From an uncultured bacterium (lineage in GTDB: Bacteria > Bacillota_I > Bacilli_A > Acholeplasmatales > Anaeroplasmataceae): DNA of 64,000 nt. The notes under the pieces were generated by a model. The model saw only the letters and a list, made by a program, of their open reading frames with translations, was not told where the DNA came from and made no database searches. A program made the translations under genes and the position numbers. Shown here one piece after another: positions 50,273 through 58,412 of the stretch; position 1 is the first letter of the stretch, and each line of letters starts with the position of its first letter. The stretch lies in contig CASFCK010000004.1 of assembly GCA_949293265.1 (NCBI GenBank), forward strand, positions 28,054 to 92,053, read 5' to 3'.

Positions 50273-51000
50273 TTCTTATTGTTTTAATTTTTTCTATTGT
50301 TTGTGCAATTATTACATTATCTACTCATGCTAATATTTTGGGGGTTAGACTTGGAATAATTCAGTCTAAAAGTATGGAAGCAAGTGAGATGTATGTTGGT
50401 GATATCGTTTCTATAAAAAAAGAAGATAGTTACCAAATTGGTGATGTAATAGCTTTTTATCGTGATGTAAGTAATTATGATAAAGATATTAAAGATTTAG
50501 ATATGTCAAAAAAGCCAATTTGGATACATGAAATTATCGATATTAAAATAGATGAAGCAGGAAATTATTCATATTTAACTAAAGGTACTAGTAATCAAAA
50601 CGACGATTCTTTTTACGTACCTTATGATTTTGTTTTGGGTGTAGGTAAAGTATTAAGCCCAACACTAAATAGTATTATTGGATTTGTCGTTTCTAGAATT
50701 GGTATTATTTGTTTAATAATTATACCATGTATTATTATGCTAATTTATTTAACTTGGGAATTAATTATGATTTTAACCGAAGAACCAGAAGAAAAAACTA
50801 AATATGTAAGACCTGCACATCCTAAATCTACTTATGAACTAGCACTTGAGTATTATAAAAAGTATCAAAAACCACTTACTATTTACATGAATGTTAATAC
50901 TAAAAATGTAAAACCAATTACTTATAATCAAGATGCTAAGAACATAAATATAGGTATGTATATTGTGAAAAAAAGAAAGGGTAGTGATAATAATGCATAG
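50212..51000 (+). CDS. sipW: SipW-type signal peptidase I
   Basis: 262 residues. Membrane helix at about 10-36, catalytic serine in QSKSMEAS (S54), and a histidine in WIHEII (H106) where bacterial-type enzymes have lysine; this is the ER/archaeal (SipW) subtype. A second membrane segment (about 157-182) is followed by a charged cytoplasmic tail of about 75 residues. It should cleave the TasA-like neighbours. Its ribosome-binding site is predicted to be sequestered by an RNA hairpin (50195-50272). The downstream gene starts inside its last codons. Confidence 0.88.
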   Translation: MKLSENKTLSFVLNMILDLLFLIVLIFSIVCAIITLSTHANILGVRLGIIQSKSMEASEMYVGDIVSIKKEDSYQIGDVIAFYRDVSNYDKDIKDLDMSKKPIWIHEIIDIKIDEAGNYSYLTKGTSNQNDDSFYVPYDFVLGVGKVLSPTLNSIIGFVVSRIGIICLIIIPCIIMLIYLTWELIMILTEEPEEKTKYVRPAHPKSTYELALEYYKKYQKPLTIYMNVNTKNVKPITYNQDAKNINIGMYIVKKRKGSDNNA

Positions 51001-52231
51001 AAAATTGCGCTTAATAACGACATTATTCACTTTATTATCAATATCTATTTTATTGATGATTGCTATACCATTAGGCGTTTATGCAGCTACATCAGCTTAT
51101 ATTACTGGTAGTGGTAAATTAAGTGTTGAATTAAGTCCATCTAATCAAAAGGATTTGTTAAAGTCTGCTGGTTTGCATGCTACAGGTAGTGGTTCAACTT
51201 ATACTTTAGCTGATATGGAGATAGATGACTTAAATAACCCTGCTGAAAATAGACGTGTAGCGATGGAAGATGCTAACATTTTAAGCTTTAATTTATATAA
51301 AAAAGCATCATGTGAACAAAATAACGAACAAATTTATCAACTAGAAGTTAAGCTGGATTTTTCTAATTATGATATTCATTCCTATGCTGGTGATTGTATA
51401 AATTTTTATAACATTATAGTTTTTGCTAAAAATAATGATGGAAGTGATTTTACTCAAAATTTACCAGTTATAGATTATTATACGGGCAAACAACTAGAAG
51501 ATGAAAATGGTAATTTGTTAAATGCGAACGTTGTATTTAATTCAGAAGATTATGCTATAGTTACTACCATTGGGGGAAATAGTATTGATGTAGTGTTCAC
51601 ATATAATATTTCATTAAATACTTTACCAAAAAAAGAAGATGATACTAGTAGTAATTATGGATATAGAGAAGATTGTTTTAACATAGATAATGAAACAACT
51701 TTAGGAAAAGTACCAAAATTAATAACACTGGATTTATCTGAAACTAATATTAGTATAGATGAAAATGGCAATTTAATTGGATTTGAATATGATGGTAATT
51801 CAGAGGGAAAATTATCTAATGTATCTCATATTCATTTTGTGGCTTCGGCTGATTCACAACTTGAAGCAGCAATGTTAGTGGCTAAAGGTTATGCAACTAA
51901 TGCTGTTTCTAATGTAGAGATTGCTTTATATAAGAAAGTTTCTAACAATGCTTATAAAATTGAATGTAAGATCAATATTGATACGGACATTATTAATATT
52001 ATTGTTGTTGATATTACTGAAAATGAAATTAACAAAACAGGTATTATTAATATGGTAAAATGGTGCATAAACAATATGACTAATGAAGAATATGTTATTT
52101 ATAGCCAGCCTGTAGATATAAACCATATGTTTATTGGTAATGCTAAATTAGTAACGATTGAAGAGACTACTACTGAATATATTATAAAAATAGAAGACGA
52201 AGAAATTGGTAGAATTCCTTTAACAGCTTAA
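50993..52231 (+). CDS. Second secreted TasA-like protein
   Basis: 412 residues. The N-terminus (RKLRLITTL, hydrophobic core, then YAATSAYITGSGKLSV) closely parallels that of the 49608 protein, marking both as clients of the SipW peptidase between them. The mature region has alternating polar/hydrophobic strands, a region with several Asp/Asn, and only scattered cysteines. No known enzymatic domain. ATG 50993 has AAGAAAGGG upstream; a GTG at 50984 is too close to it. Last gene of the operon. Confidence 0.65.
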   Translation: MHRKLRLITTLFTLLSISILLMIAIPLGVYAATSAYITGSGKLSVELSPSNQKDLLKSAGLHATGSGSTYTLADMEIDDLNNPAENRRVAMEDANILSFNLYKKASCEQNNEQIYQLEVKLDFSNYDIHSYAGDCINFYNIIVFAKNNDGSDFTQNLPVIDYYTGKQLEDENGNLLNANVVFNSEDYAIVTTIGGNSIDVVFTYNISLNTLPKKEDDTSSNYGYREDCFNIDNETTLGKVPKLITLDLSETNISIDENGNLIGFEYDGNSEGKLSNVSHIHFVASADSQLEAAMLVAKGYATNAVSNVEIALYKKVSNNAYKIECKINIDTDIINIIVVDITENEINKTGIINMVKWCINNMTNEEYVIYSQPVDINHMFIGNAKLVTIEETTTEYIIKIEDEEIGRIPLTA

Positions 52232-52239
52232 ATTCTTAA

Positions 52240-52268
52240 TTGACAACATTTAATAGTTTTGATATTAT
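52240..52268 (+). promoter_or_regulatory. Putative glnA promoter
   Basis: -35 TTGACA (52240-52245), 17-base spacer, -10 TATTAT (52263-52268) with an extended TGA. The predicted start near 52275 would place the hexaloop hairpins in the leader but would leave out the 5' arm of the long lower stem of the first hairpin. Confidence 0.65.
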
Positions 52269-52340
52269 TAATTACGGCAATGGTGCCTATAATTAATAAT
52301 TTGTTTAGCAAGGTCGCAAAAGTTTTTTTGTGACCTTTTT
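52264..52340 (+). promoter_or_regulatory. glnA leader: candidate ANTAR two-hairpin antiterminator and terminator
   Basis: Hairpin P1: GGC (52276-52278), loop AATGGT (52279-52284), GCC (52285-52287), with an outer perfect stem ATTATTAATTA/TAATTAATAAT (52264-52274/52290-52300). Hairpin P2: GC (52308-52309), loop AAGGTC (52310-52315), GC (52316-52317), with TTT/AAA below an A-A mismatch. Both loops are hexanucleotides with A at position 1 and G at position 4, as ANTAR proteins require. The terminator stem AAGGTCGCAAAA (52310-52321)/TTTTGTGACCTT (52325-52336 region) plus T tail shares its 5' arm with P2, so formation of P2 would prevent termination. Confidence 0.75.
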
Positions 52341-52364
52341 AAATGAAAAAAATAAGGAGAAGAA

Positions 52365-53717
52365 ATGAAAAGCTACACTAAAGAAGATATTAGAAAGATC
52401 TGTAAAGAAGAAGATGTCCATTATATTCGTATGCAATTTACTGATATTATGGGAATTGTTAAGAATGTAGAAATTCCGATTACTAGACTTGAAGATGCGC
52501 TTGACAACAATGTCATGTTTGATGGTTCATCAATTGAAGGTTTTGTAAGAATTTATGAAGCTGATATGTTCTTACATCCAGATCTTAACACATTTTTAGT
52601 TCTAAATTGGGAGAATAACTCATATGGCAAGGTTGCTAGATTTATATGTGATGTTTATCGTCCTGGTAAGAATGGAAAACATGTGCCGTTTGAAGGTGAT
52701 CCTAGAGGGATTTTAAAGAGAAACTTAGCTAAGATGCGTGAAATGGGATTTAAAGCTTTTAATGTTGGCTTAGAACCTGAGTTTTTCTTATTTAAGTTAG
52801 ATGCGAATGGTAAACCAACCTTAGAATTTAATGATAATGGTGGCTATTTTGATTTATCACCAATTGACTGTGCTGAAGATTGTCGTCGTGATATAGTTGC
52901 TGAATTACAAAGAATTGGCTTTGTTATTGAGGCTGCTCATCATGAAGTTAGTATGAGTCAACATGAAATTAATTTTAGATTTGATAGTGCACTTGAAGCT
53001 TGTGATAACGTTCAAACGTTTAAAATTGTAGTTAAAAATGTAGCTAAACGTCATGGCTTACATGCTACATTTATGCCAAAACCTATTTATGGAATAAATG
53101 GTTCTGGTATGCACTCTAATTGTTCTTTAGTTAAAGATGATGGTAAGAATGCATTTTATGATGAAACTACTCCAAATGGTTTGTCAGAATTATGTAATAA
53201 ATGGATCTCAGGTATCCTAGATCATGCTAAAGGATTCTGTCTAATCACTAATCCAACTGTAAATAGTTATAAACGTATTGTTCCAGGATTTGAAGCCCCA
53301 TGTTATATTTCATGGTCTGACTCTAATAGATCAACCATGATTCGTATTCCTGCAGCTAGAGGTTTAAAAACTAGAACGGAAGTTAGAAGTGTAGATGTTA
53401 CAGCTAATCCATATTTAGCTATATCAGCTATTTTAGCAGCCGGTTTAGATGGTATTAAAGGCAATTGTAAGGATTATCCACCTATATATGACAATTTATT
53501 TGCCATGAATGATGAAGAAAGAGCCAAAATAGGTGTTTATAGTTTACCTGCTAATTTACATGAAGCTGTTAAAGAATTCTTAAAAGATGATGTCATTAAA
53601 AATGCTATGGGAGAACATGTTTGTGAAAAACTTGTTCAAGCTAAAAACATTGAATGGGATCAATATAGAAGACAAGTTACACCTTGGGAAATTGAACATT
53701 ATATAATGCGTTATTAA
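52365..53717 (+). CDS. glnA: Glutamine synthetase, type I (alpha)
   Basis: Makes glutamine from glutamate, ammonia and ATP. 450 residues, the length of GSI-alpha enzymes of Firmicutes, without the adenylylation-site region of GSI-beta. Motifs: [40 protein letters not shown] and RIPAARG are all intact, giving the metal and substrate ligands. RBS AAGGAGA. Its leader appears controlled by ANTAR antitermination (52264-52340), and it is the only nitrogen-assimilation gene in the window. Confidence 0.97.
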   Translation: MKSYTKEDIRKICKEEDVHYIRMQFTDIMGIVKNVEIPITRLEDALDNNVMFDGSSIEGFVRIYEADMFLHPDLNTFLVLNWENNSYGKVARFICDVYRPGKNGKHVPFEGDPRGILKRNLAKMREMGFKAFNVGLEPEFFLFKLDANGKPTLEFNDNGGYFDLSPIDCAEDCRRDIVAELQRIGFVIEAAHHEVSMSQHEINFRFDSALEACDNVQTFKIVVKNVAKRHGLHATFMPKPIYGINGSGMHSNCSLVKDDGKNAFYDETTPNGLSELCNKWISGILDHAKGFCLITNPTVNSYKRIVPGFEAPCYISWSDSNRSTMIRIPAARGLKTRTEVRSVDVTANPYLAISAILAAGLDGIKGNCKDYPPIYDNLFAMNDEERAKIGVYSLPANLHEAVKEFLKDDVIKNAMGEHVCEKLVQAKNIEWDQYRRQVTPWEIEHYIMRY

Positions 53718-53722
53718 TACAT

Positions 53723-53760
53723 AATAAAAAGTTGGTTTTTTTTGAGACCAACTTTTTATT
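53723..53760 (+). terminator. Terminator after glnA
   Basis: 14-bp perfect stem AATAAAAAGTTGGT (53723-53736)/ACCAACTTTTTATT (53747-53760). The T-rich 3' arm and the A-rich 5' arm would allow termination in both directions. Confidence 0.85.
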
Positions 53761-53766
53761 ATGCAG

Positions 53767-54060
53767 TGAAGTGAAGCCACATGCTATGCGTGTAGGACTA
53801 GAAATAGCTTCTTGCTTTGTTATATAAAAGAATCCGTTATATAATTAATAAGGCTGACAACCAAAATTAAAAATATAACGGAGGTATCATATGGCAAATA
53901 AAGCAAATGACGATAGTAGTTTATCACACACTAGATTTAATTGCAAATGTTGTGTTCATCTAAAAACATAGAATTAAAGCAATATTAAAATAACTATGTG
54001 AATATAAAGATGTAGAAATAATAGTAGCTAATGCAATTATTATTTAACTAAAGTTAATGA
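53767..54060 (+). mobile_element. IS200/IS605-type insertion sequence remnant
   Basis: The 348 bases between glnA and the ATPase hold a decayed IS200-like element. Near its left end CCACATGC/GCGTGTAG (about 53776-53793) can form the small hairpin typical of such ends. An RBS GGAGGT precedes ATG 53891, which reads MANKANDDSSLSHTRFNCK, the hallmark start of TnpA. The right end was not located. Confidence 0.7.
53891..54044 (+). pseudogene. tnpA fragment of the IS200-like element
   Basis: After MANKANDDSSLSHTRFNCK the frame reaches TAG at 53970. A second frame then gives RIKAILK-stop-LCEYKDVEIIVANA, matching the TnpA segment ILKxLCEYKxVEI that lies further into the protein. The part between (including the HIVF and catalytic His motifs) has been lost, so this transposase cannot be active. 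Confidence 0.75.
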
Positions 54061-54065
54061 ATTTA

Positions 54066-55355
54066 TTAATTTTTTAATGCTGTTATTGGTAATACAAAAA
54101 CTCCGTCATCCCTTTTATAAGCCACATTAGTTAATCCACATATTATACATAGTATATTTGGGGCAGTTCCGCCATTTTTAATTATTTTATTTTTAATTTT
54201 AATTAGATTTTTTGCGGCCTTATCTATTTGATTAGCACCTAATTTAATTTCAAAAGCACAGTAATTACCATCTTCTAACTCTATTATGGCATCTAGTTCA
54301 TTACCGTCATAATCTTGATAATGAAACAATTTAGCATTAAATGACTCGGCATAAATCTTTAAATCACGTTCACATAATGCTTCAAATAAAAAGCCAAAAG
54401 TTTCTAGATCATTAATTAATTTATTTGGTGTTAGATTCAATATTGCAGATGTGATAGATGGGTCACAAAAATGATATTTTAAAGCTTGCTTAACCCTTAA
54501 AGATGATCTAATATTTATTGAATATGGTTCCTGATTATCTAAAATAAAAAGTCTATTTAGTAAATTTAAATATACAGATATGGTATCGGTATCTATCTTT
54601 TTTTCGCTAATATCAAGTATATCATCAGCTAGTTTTCTTATTGTTACAGTAGTTGATTCATTTCTAGCTAATGATTTTAAGAGAAGTTTTAATTTATTTA
54701 AATTATATTTTTTAAAATCTAATTTAAAAACATCATTATTTAATATAGATTCAATGTAAGAAGAAATAACAGTTAATGCCTCATTAGTTTCCATATTAAT
54801 ACATCCAGGGAATCCACCTCTAATGATATATTTAGCAAGATCTACAAGGGTTATTTCACCAGTATATATCATTTTAAAATCTTTATTTAAACATATATCT
54901 TTTAATGATATCATTCCGCTAGAATCACCAGATTCATATAGCGACATTGTTCTCATTCTAATTTTGCCAATTCTACCCGCCCCACTATGTAAAATTCCTT
55001 TATATATTGGTGTTGAGGAACCGGTTAAAATAAAATTCCCTTTAGTTCCTAAACGGTCTACTTCATATCTAACGGCATCCCATAATGCAGGAACTTCTTG
55101 CCATTCATCAATTAGTAATGGCTTAGCACCATCTAGAACATATGAAGGATTAATTTCAGCCAACTTTTTATTTTGAAAATTATTTTTAGGATCACCAACT
55201 AAAAAATCGCATTTGGCATGATAAGAAGCTAACCATGTTTTACCACACCATTTAGGACCTTCGATACAAACCGCTCCAAACGATTTTAATTTTTTTTCAA
55301 GTATTTCATCTAAAATTCTTTTTTTATATTTTGTTTTATTCACTATCTTAACCAT
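54066..55355 (-). CDS. DUF4143-type ATPase (intact copy)
   Basis: 429 residues: AAA+ core with Walker A EGPKWCGKTW, Walker B LLIDEWQEVP, sensor LTGSSTP and YIIRGGFPG, then the C-terminal nuclease-like DUF4143 block with DGNELDAIIE and CAFEIKLG. It is the only undamaged member of three related genes in the window (others at 8709 and 27835), but is a distant relative of them. ATG 55355 has GGTGATG upstream; the longer frame to 55460 reads through the promoter repeats and is not used. Function unknown. Confidence 0.85.
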   Translation of the reverse strand: MVKIVNKTKYKKRILDEILEKKLKSFGAVCIEGPKWCGKTWLASYHAKCDFLVGDPKNNFQNKKLAEINPSYVLDGAKPLLIDEWQEVPALWDAVRYEVDRLGTKGNFILTGSSTPIYKGILHSGAGRIGKIRMRTMSLYESGDSSGMISLKDICLNKDFKMIYTGEITLVDLAKYIIRGGFPGCINMETNEALTVISSYIESILNNDVFKLDFKKYNLNKLKLLLKSLARNESTTVTIRKLADDILDISEKKIDTDTISVYLNLLNRLFILDNQEPYSINIRSSLRVKQALKYHFCDPSITSAILNLTPNKLINDLETFGFLFEALCERDLKIYAESFNAKLFHYQDYDGNELDAIIELEDGNYCAFEIKLGANQIDKAAKNLIKIKNKIIKNGGTAPNILCIICGLTNVAYKRDDGVFVLPITALKN

Positions 55356-55379
55356 TATTTCATCACCTTTTCTGAGTTT

Positions 55380-55408
55380 ATTATAATATAATCGGTTAAA
55401 TTCGGCAA
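55380..55408 (-). promoter_or_regulatory. Promoter of the intact DUF4143 ATPase
   Basis: On the minus strand, -35 TTGCCG (55408-55403), 17-base spacer and -10 TATAAT (55385-55380). The first copy of the 23-bp repeat exactly fills the spacer and -35. Confidence 0.65.
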
Positions 55409-55450
55409 ACAAAATCGGTGAAATTCGGAAAATATAATCGGTTAAATTTT
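55385..55450. repeat. Three tandem 23-bp repeats in the ATPase promoter
   Basis: Units begin at 55385, 55408 and 55431, so the period is exactly 23 bases. Consensus AAYAWAATCGGTKAAATTCGG; units one and three share AATATAATCGGTTAAATT and unit two differs at a few positions. They lie directly upstream of the -10, where a repressor or activator would bind on nearly the same face of the helix. Confidence 0.85.
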
Positions 55451-55501
55451 CTTTTTGCAAACACTAAGCTAAATATCAGTCAACTATTTAGTTAAATTTG
55501 G

Positions 55502-55690
55502 TTAATTGTAAAAGTGAATTTTGATATTTTTTAGTAGTTTTAAGTTTAAAATAACTTTGTTAGGTTTGATAAGAGATACACCAAGTTTATCGAGTATTTC
55601 TCTAACCTATTTTAAAGAATTAACGTGAGAAGTTATTAAATTAGCAAATGAACTACCTTTAGGTAATATATCTAAATAATTTAGGTTTTT
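55502..55690 (-). pseudogene. Possible transposase C-terminal remnant
   Basis: On the minus strand an open frame reads LNYLDILPKGSSFANLI, then SHVNSLK, an in-frame TAG (55609-55607), and VREILDKLGVSLIKP, ending at TAA 55504-55502. The sequence is protein-like and resembles the end of an IS-type transposase, but I cannot name the family. The rest of the 402-base gap holds the ATPase promoter repeats and the promoter of the next gene. Confidence 0.35.
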
Positions 55691-55727
55691 TTATGCTAAA
55701 CTATAGAAAAGTACTATTATATAATGG

Positions 55728-55733
55728 TATAAT
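55728..55733 (+). promoter_or_regulatory. -10 element of the barnase-like lipoprotein gene
   Basis: TATAAT 24 bases before ATG 55758, with a second TATAAT-like box a few bases upstream (about 55719); no clear -35. RBS AAGGATGGATG follows. Confidence 0.45.
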
Positions 55734-55757
55734 TTCAAGGATGGATGTGATGACATT

Positions 55758-56843
55758 ATGAAAAAAATAGTAGTTTTAATAATATTATTAATATTAGCTT
55801 TAACATCATGTGTAGATAAAAAAGAAGACATAAAATATTATGAAGTTAATTTTATGTATAAAGATGAAGTATATTGTAATACTAAAGTTAAAGAAAATGA
55901 AACAGTAAAAAAACCTAAAGATCCAGGTGAAGACTTTTTATATTGGTCACTTGAGGTAGAAGGTGAAGAATTTTCTTTTACAACTAAAATCACAAAAAAT
56001 ACAACCCTTTATGCAGTTTTATATAAAGAACAAGACCCATATCTAAACATGAGTGAAACTGAGTTTTATGCTAATTATGAGGTTGCTGATTCTTACCTAG
56101 ATTCTTATTATAGAACAAAACATGGCTTTATGTCAGGCGTTTTAGGGATGCCAAATCAAGAACCAATTATAGCTAAAAATCAACCTAAAGAAGGTGACAC
56201 ATATTTAAGAAATAGTGACGAAGCCTATGTTGATGATGGTAAAGGTTGGCAAATTAAAGATGTAGAAGGCAATGTTGTTACAACTATATATGAAGGTGGA
56301 GCCTATATTAGTTTAGATGAGGTTGCTGCTTACTTATTAGCATTTGGTGATGTACCTGCTAATTATATTGAAGAAAAAAGTGGTAATCCTAGTAGAAATA
56401 AATGGGGAGAATATTTAAGGTTAAATAATTCTTACTTTAGTGGTGATACTTCAAAATATCCTTATGAACCAGAATTACCTAATATAGATGGTGGAAGTGG
56501 CGAACTTAAATATTATGAAATAGATTTTGGAACAACAGGTACTGATTGTGATCCTAGTTATCCTTCTGTTATCTATAATGATGGTAAGGTAATCACAAGA
56601 GGAGCCGCTAGATTAGTTTATACTAGATGGGATAAATATTATGCTGAAATTACAGATATTAACGAAAAGTATGTGTTTTATACCTATAATCATTATAATG
56701 ATTTTCAAGAATATTTAAATTATTATGGTGGTTTTGGTGAAATGTTTGGTAATATAACTGGTGGAGGAACAATATCTTCTCGTTATGATTATAATCCTAC
56801 CCCATATGTTGTTAGCAAAAAAGTAAGTTTCAGTAATATGTAA
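55758..56843 (+). CDS. Lipoprotein with a B-repeat and a barnase-like domain
   Basis: 361 residues with a lipobox LTSC (Cys18), one B-repeat-like module (about 27-92), then a region with GDTYLRNSDE and GKGW. The C-terminal half matches microbial ribonuclease (barnase) order: SLDEVAAYLLAFGDVPANYIE (helices and loop), YEIDFG (the Glu of the barnase catalytic EADINY), and NHYNDF (the DHYQTF histidine). The usual arginine between them is not evident and there is an insertion, so activity is uncertain. A cell-surface nuclease or a decayed relative is the best guess. No barstar-like inhibitor is adjacent. Confidence 0.55.
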   Translation: MKKIVVLIILLILALTSCVDKKEDIKYYEVNFMYKDEVYCNTKVKENETVKKPKDPGEDFLYWSLEVEGEEFSFTTKITKNTTLYAVLYKEQDPYLNMSETEFYANYEVADSYLDSYYRTKHGFMSGVLGMPNQEPIIAKNQPKEGDTYLRNSDEAYVDDGKGWQIKDVEGNVVTTIYEGGAYISLDEVAAYLLAFGDVPANYIEEKSGNPSRNKWGEYLRLNNSYFSGDTSKYPYEPELPNIDGGSGELKYYEIDFGTTGTDCDPSYPSVIYNDGKVITRGAARLVYTRWDKYYAEITDINEKYVFYTYNHYNDFQEYLNYYGGFGEMFGNITGGGTISSRYDYNPTPYVVSKKVSFSNM

Positions 56844-56853
56844 GAGGTATAAA

Positions 56854-57030
56854 ATGATTACAGATCCGAATATTCTTTTATCTTATATCAACACTAAATT
56901 AAGAGATAATTATTCTAATTTAGACGAATTATGTGAAGATTTAGATCTAAATAAAGAAGAAATAAACACTAAATTAAACAGTATAGATTATTATTATGAA
57001 CAAAAGGAAAATAAATATATAAGGAGGTAG
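56854..57030 (+). CDS. Small DUF4250 protein
   Basis: 58 residues: MITDPNILLSYINTKLRDNY, then SNLDELCEDLDLNKEEI and a C-terminal DYYYEQKENKY. This matches the small DUF4250 family of Firmicutes (start with DP.(I/M)LLS..NTKLRD and CEDL). It looks like a degenerate helix-turn-helix. RBS AAGAGG. Its stop codon lies within the ribosome-binding site of the flavin reductase-like gene downstream, so the two are coupled. Confidence 0.8.
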   Translation: MITDPNILLSYINTKLRDNYSNLDELCEDLDLNKEEINTKLNSIDYYYEQKENKYIRR

Positions 57031-57035
57031 AAAAA

Positions 57036-57494
57036 ATGGCTGAATTAAAAGCTTTTGAAATGGGAGCAAACGTTATAACATCATATAAAAACAAAGATTT
57101 TGCGGCTATGACTTGTGCTTGGAGTATGATGTGTGATTATGACAAAATTTTAATGTTGTTAGGTAAACAATCTGATACAGCTAAGAAAATTATAAAAGGT
57201 GACAAAGTTGGGGTATCAGCTTTAAGTAAAGGACAAATCATGATCGCTAAACATTTTGGAGAAACCCATAGTAGCCAATTTCCTAAATTTAATCAACATT
57301 ATTTAGAAAAATTAAATGGGGTATATGTTGTTAAAGAAGCTAAGGTCAAAATGGAATGCGAAGTTATAGATGTTCTTCATTTACCAGGTATAGAAGAAGA
57401 TAGTTTATTATATTTAAAAGTTGTAAATTTTAAAGATGATGCTAATAAAAAATTTTTAACATATGATGATTTTTTAAATGTTGAGGAAGAATAA
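57036..57494 (+). CDS. Flavin reductase-like (FMN-binding split barrel) protein
   Basis: 152 residues of the flavin reductase/NADH:FMN oxidoreductase-like split-barrel family: NVITSYKNKDFAAMTCAWSM and VGVSALSKGQIMIAKHFGETH are typical. It should bind FMN and may reduce it or protect against oxidants; cofactor and partner are unknown. RBS AAGGAGGT. Shares its last base with the start of the PHP gene (TAATG). Confidence 0.85.
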   Translation: MAELKAFEMGANVITSYKNKDFAAMTCAWSMMCDYDKILMLLGKQSDTAKKIIKGDKVGVSALSKGQIMIAKHFGETHSSQFPKFNQHYLEKLNGVYVVKEAKVKMECEVIDVLHLPGIEEDSLLYLKVVNFKDDANKKFLTYDDFLNVEEE

Positions 57495-58321
57495 TGTTAA
57501 AAGCTAATTATCATACGCACACTAAATTATGTAACCATGCTGAAGGAATGACAGAAGATTATATAAAAAAAGCAATTGAGCTTGGTTTTAAAGAAATAGG
57601 GATGTCTGATCATAGTCCGGTTCCTAGAGATTTTATGAGTGAAGAGGAATATATAAATAATTGGTTACAACGAAACATGACTTTAGAAGATTATTATAAT
57701 ATTTATTTACCTTCTTTAGATGAAGCTATTAATAAATATGGTGATAAGATTAAAATTTATCGTGGCTTAGAATGTGAATATATTCCAGGTCATGAAGAAT
57801 ATTACATTGGTTTAAAAGCTAATTTAGATTATTTAAATTTAGGGATTCATTATTTTTTAGATGTTGATGGTATTCAAAAGAATAGTTATGATGATGTTAA
57901 TTATAAAACTATTTATCAATATGCAAAGATTGCTTGTCAAGGCATGAAAACGGGGTTATATAAATGCTTAGTTCATCCAGATTTGTTTTATTTCAATTAT
58001 AAAAATGAAAAGGGTGAACATATTTTTGATAAACATTGTGAAGCTGTAACTAGAGAAATATGCCAAACAGCTAGTGATTTAGGTATTTATTTAGAAGTTA
58101 ATTGTAATGGTATAGCCAATTCTTTAAAATATGGTTTTTCTAATGAATGGTTATATCCGAGAAAAGAATTTTGGAATATTGCTAAAACATATCCTAATTT
58201 AAAAATAATTATAGGTTCTGATGCTCATAATATTAATAATTTATATAATGACAATGTTAAGCAAATTGAGGATTTTTGTCATAAATTAGGATTAAATGTT
58301 TTAGAATTTATGGAAATTTAA
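57494..58321 (+). CDS. PHP-domain phosphoesterase, histidinol-phosphatase-like
   Basis: 275 residues with the PHP signature NYHTHTKLCNHA at the start, SDHSPVP, GLECEY, the HYFLDVD segment and IGSDAHN near the end, giving the metal ligands of a trinuclear PHP site. Closest to HisK-type histidinol phosphatases, but no histidine-biosynthesis genes are nearby, so it may act on another phosphoester. The stop lies in the terminator stem. Confidence 0.85.
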   Translation: MLKANYHTHTKLCNHAEGMTEDYIKKAIELGFKEIGMSDHSPVPRDFMSEEEYINNWLQRNMTLEDYYNIYLPSLDEAINKYGDKIKIYRGLECEYIPGHEEYYIGLKANLDYLNLGIHYFLDVDGIQKNSYDDVNYKTIYQYAKIACQGMKTGLYKCLVHPDLFYFNYKNEKGEHIFDKHCEAVTREICQTASDLGIYLEVNCNGIANSLKYGFSNEWLYPRKEFWNIAKTYPNLKIIIGSDAHNINNLYNDNVKQIEDFCHKLGLNVLEFMEI

Positions 58322-58347
58322 AAGCTGAATTACAGCTTTTTTATTTT
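58320..58347 (+). terminator. Terminator after the PHP gene
   Basis: AAAGCTG (58321-58327)/CAGCTTT (58333-58339) stem with a five-base loop and T-rich tail; the upstream stop codon overlaps it. Confidence 0.8.
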
Positions 58348-58358
58348 TAAACATTCTT

Positions 58359-58385
58359 TTGTTAATAACTATATTGTGGTAAAAT
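58359..58385 (+). promoter_or_regulatory. Promoter of the helicase-nuclease gene
   Basis: TTGTTA (58359-58364) and extended TGG-TAAAAT (58377-58385) with a 15-base spacer; transcription would start about 20 bases before the GTG. Confidence 0.5.
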
Positions 58386-58412
58386 ATTACTAAGAAGATT
58401 GGATGTGATAAA

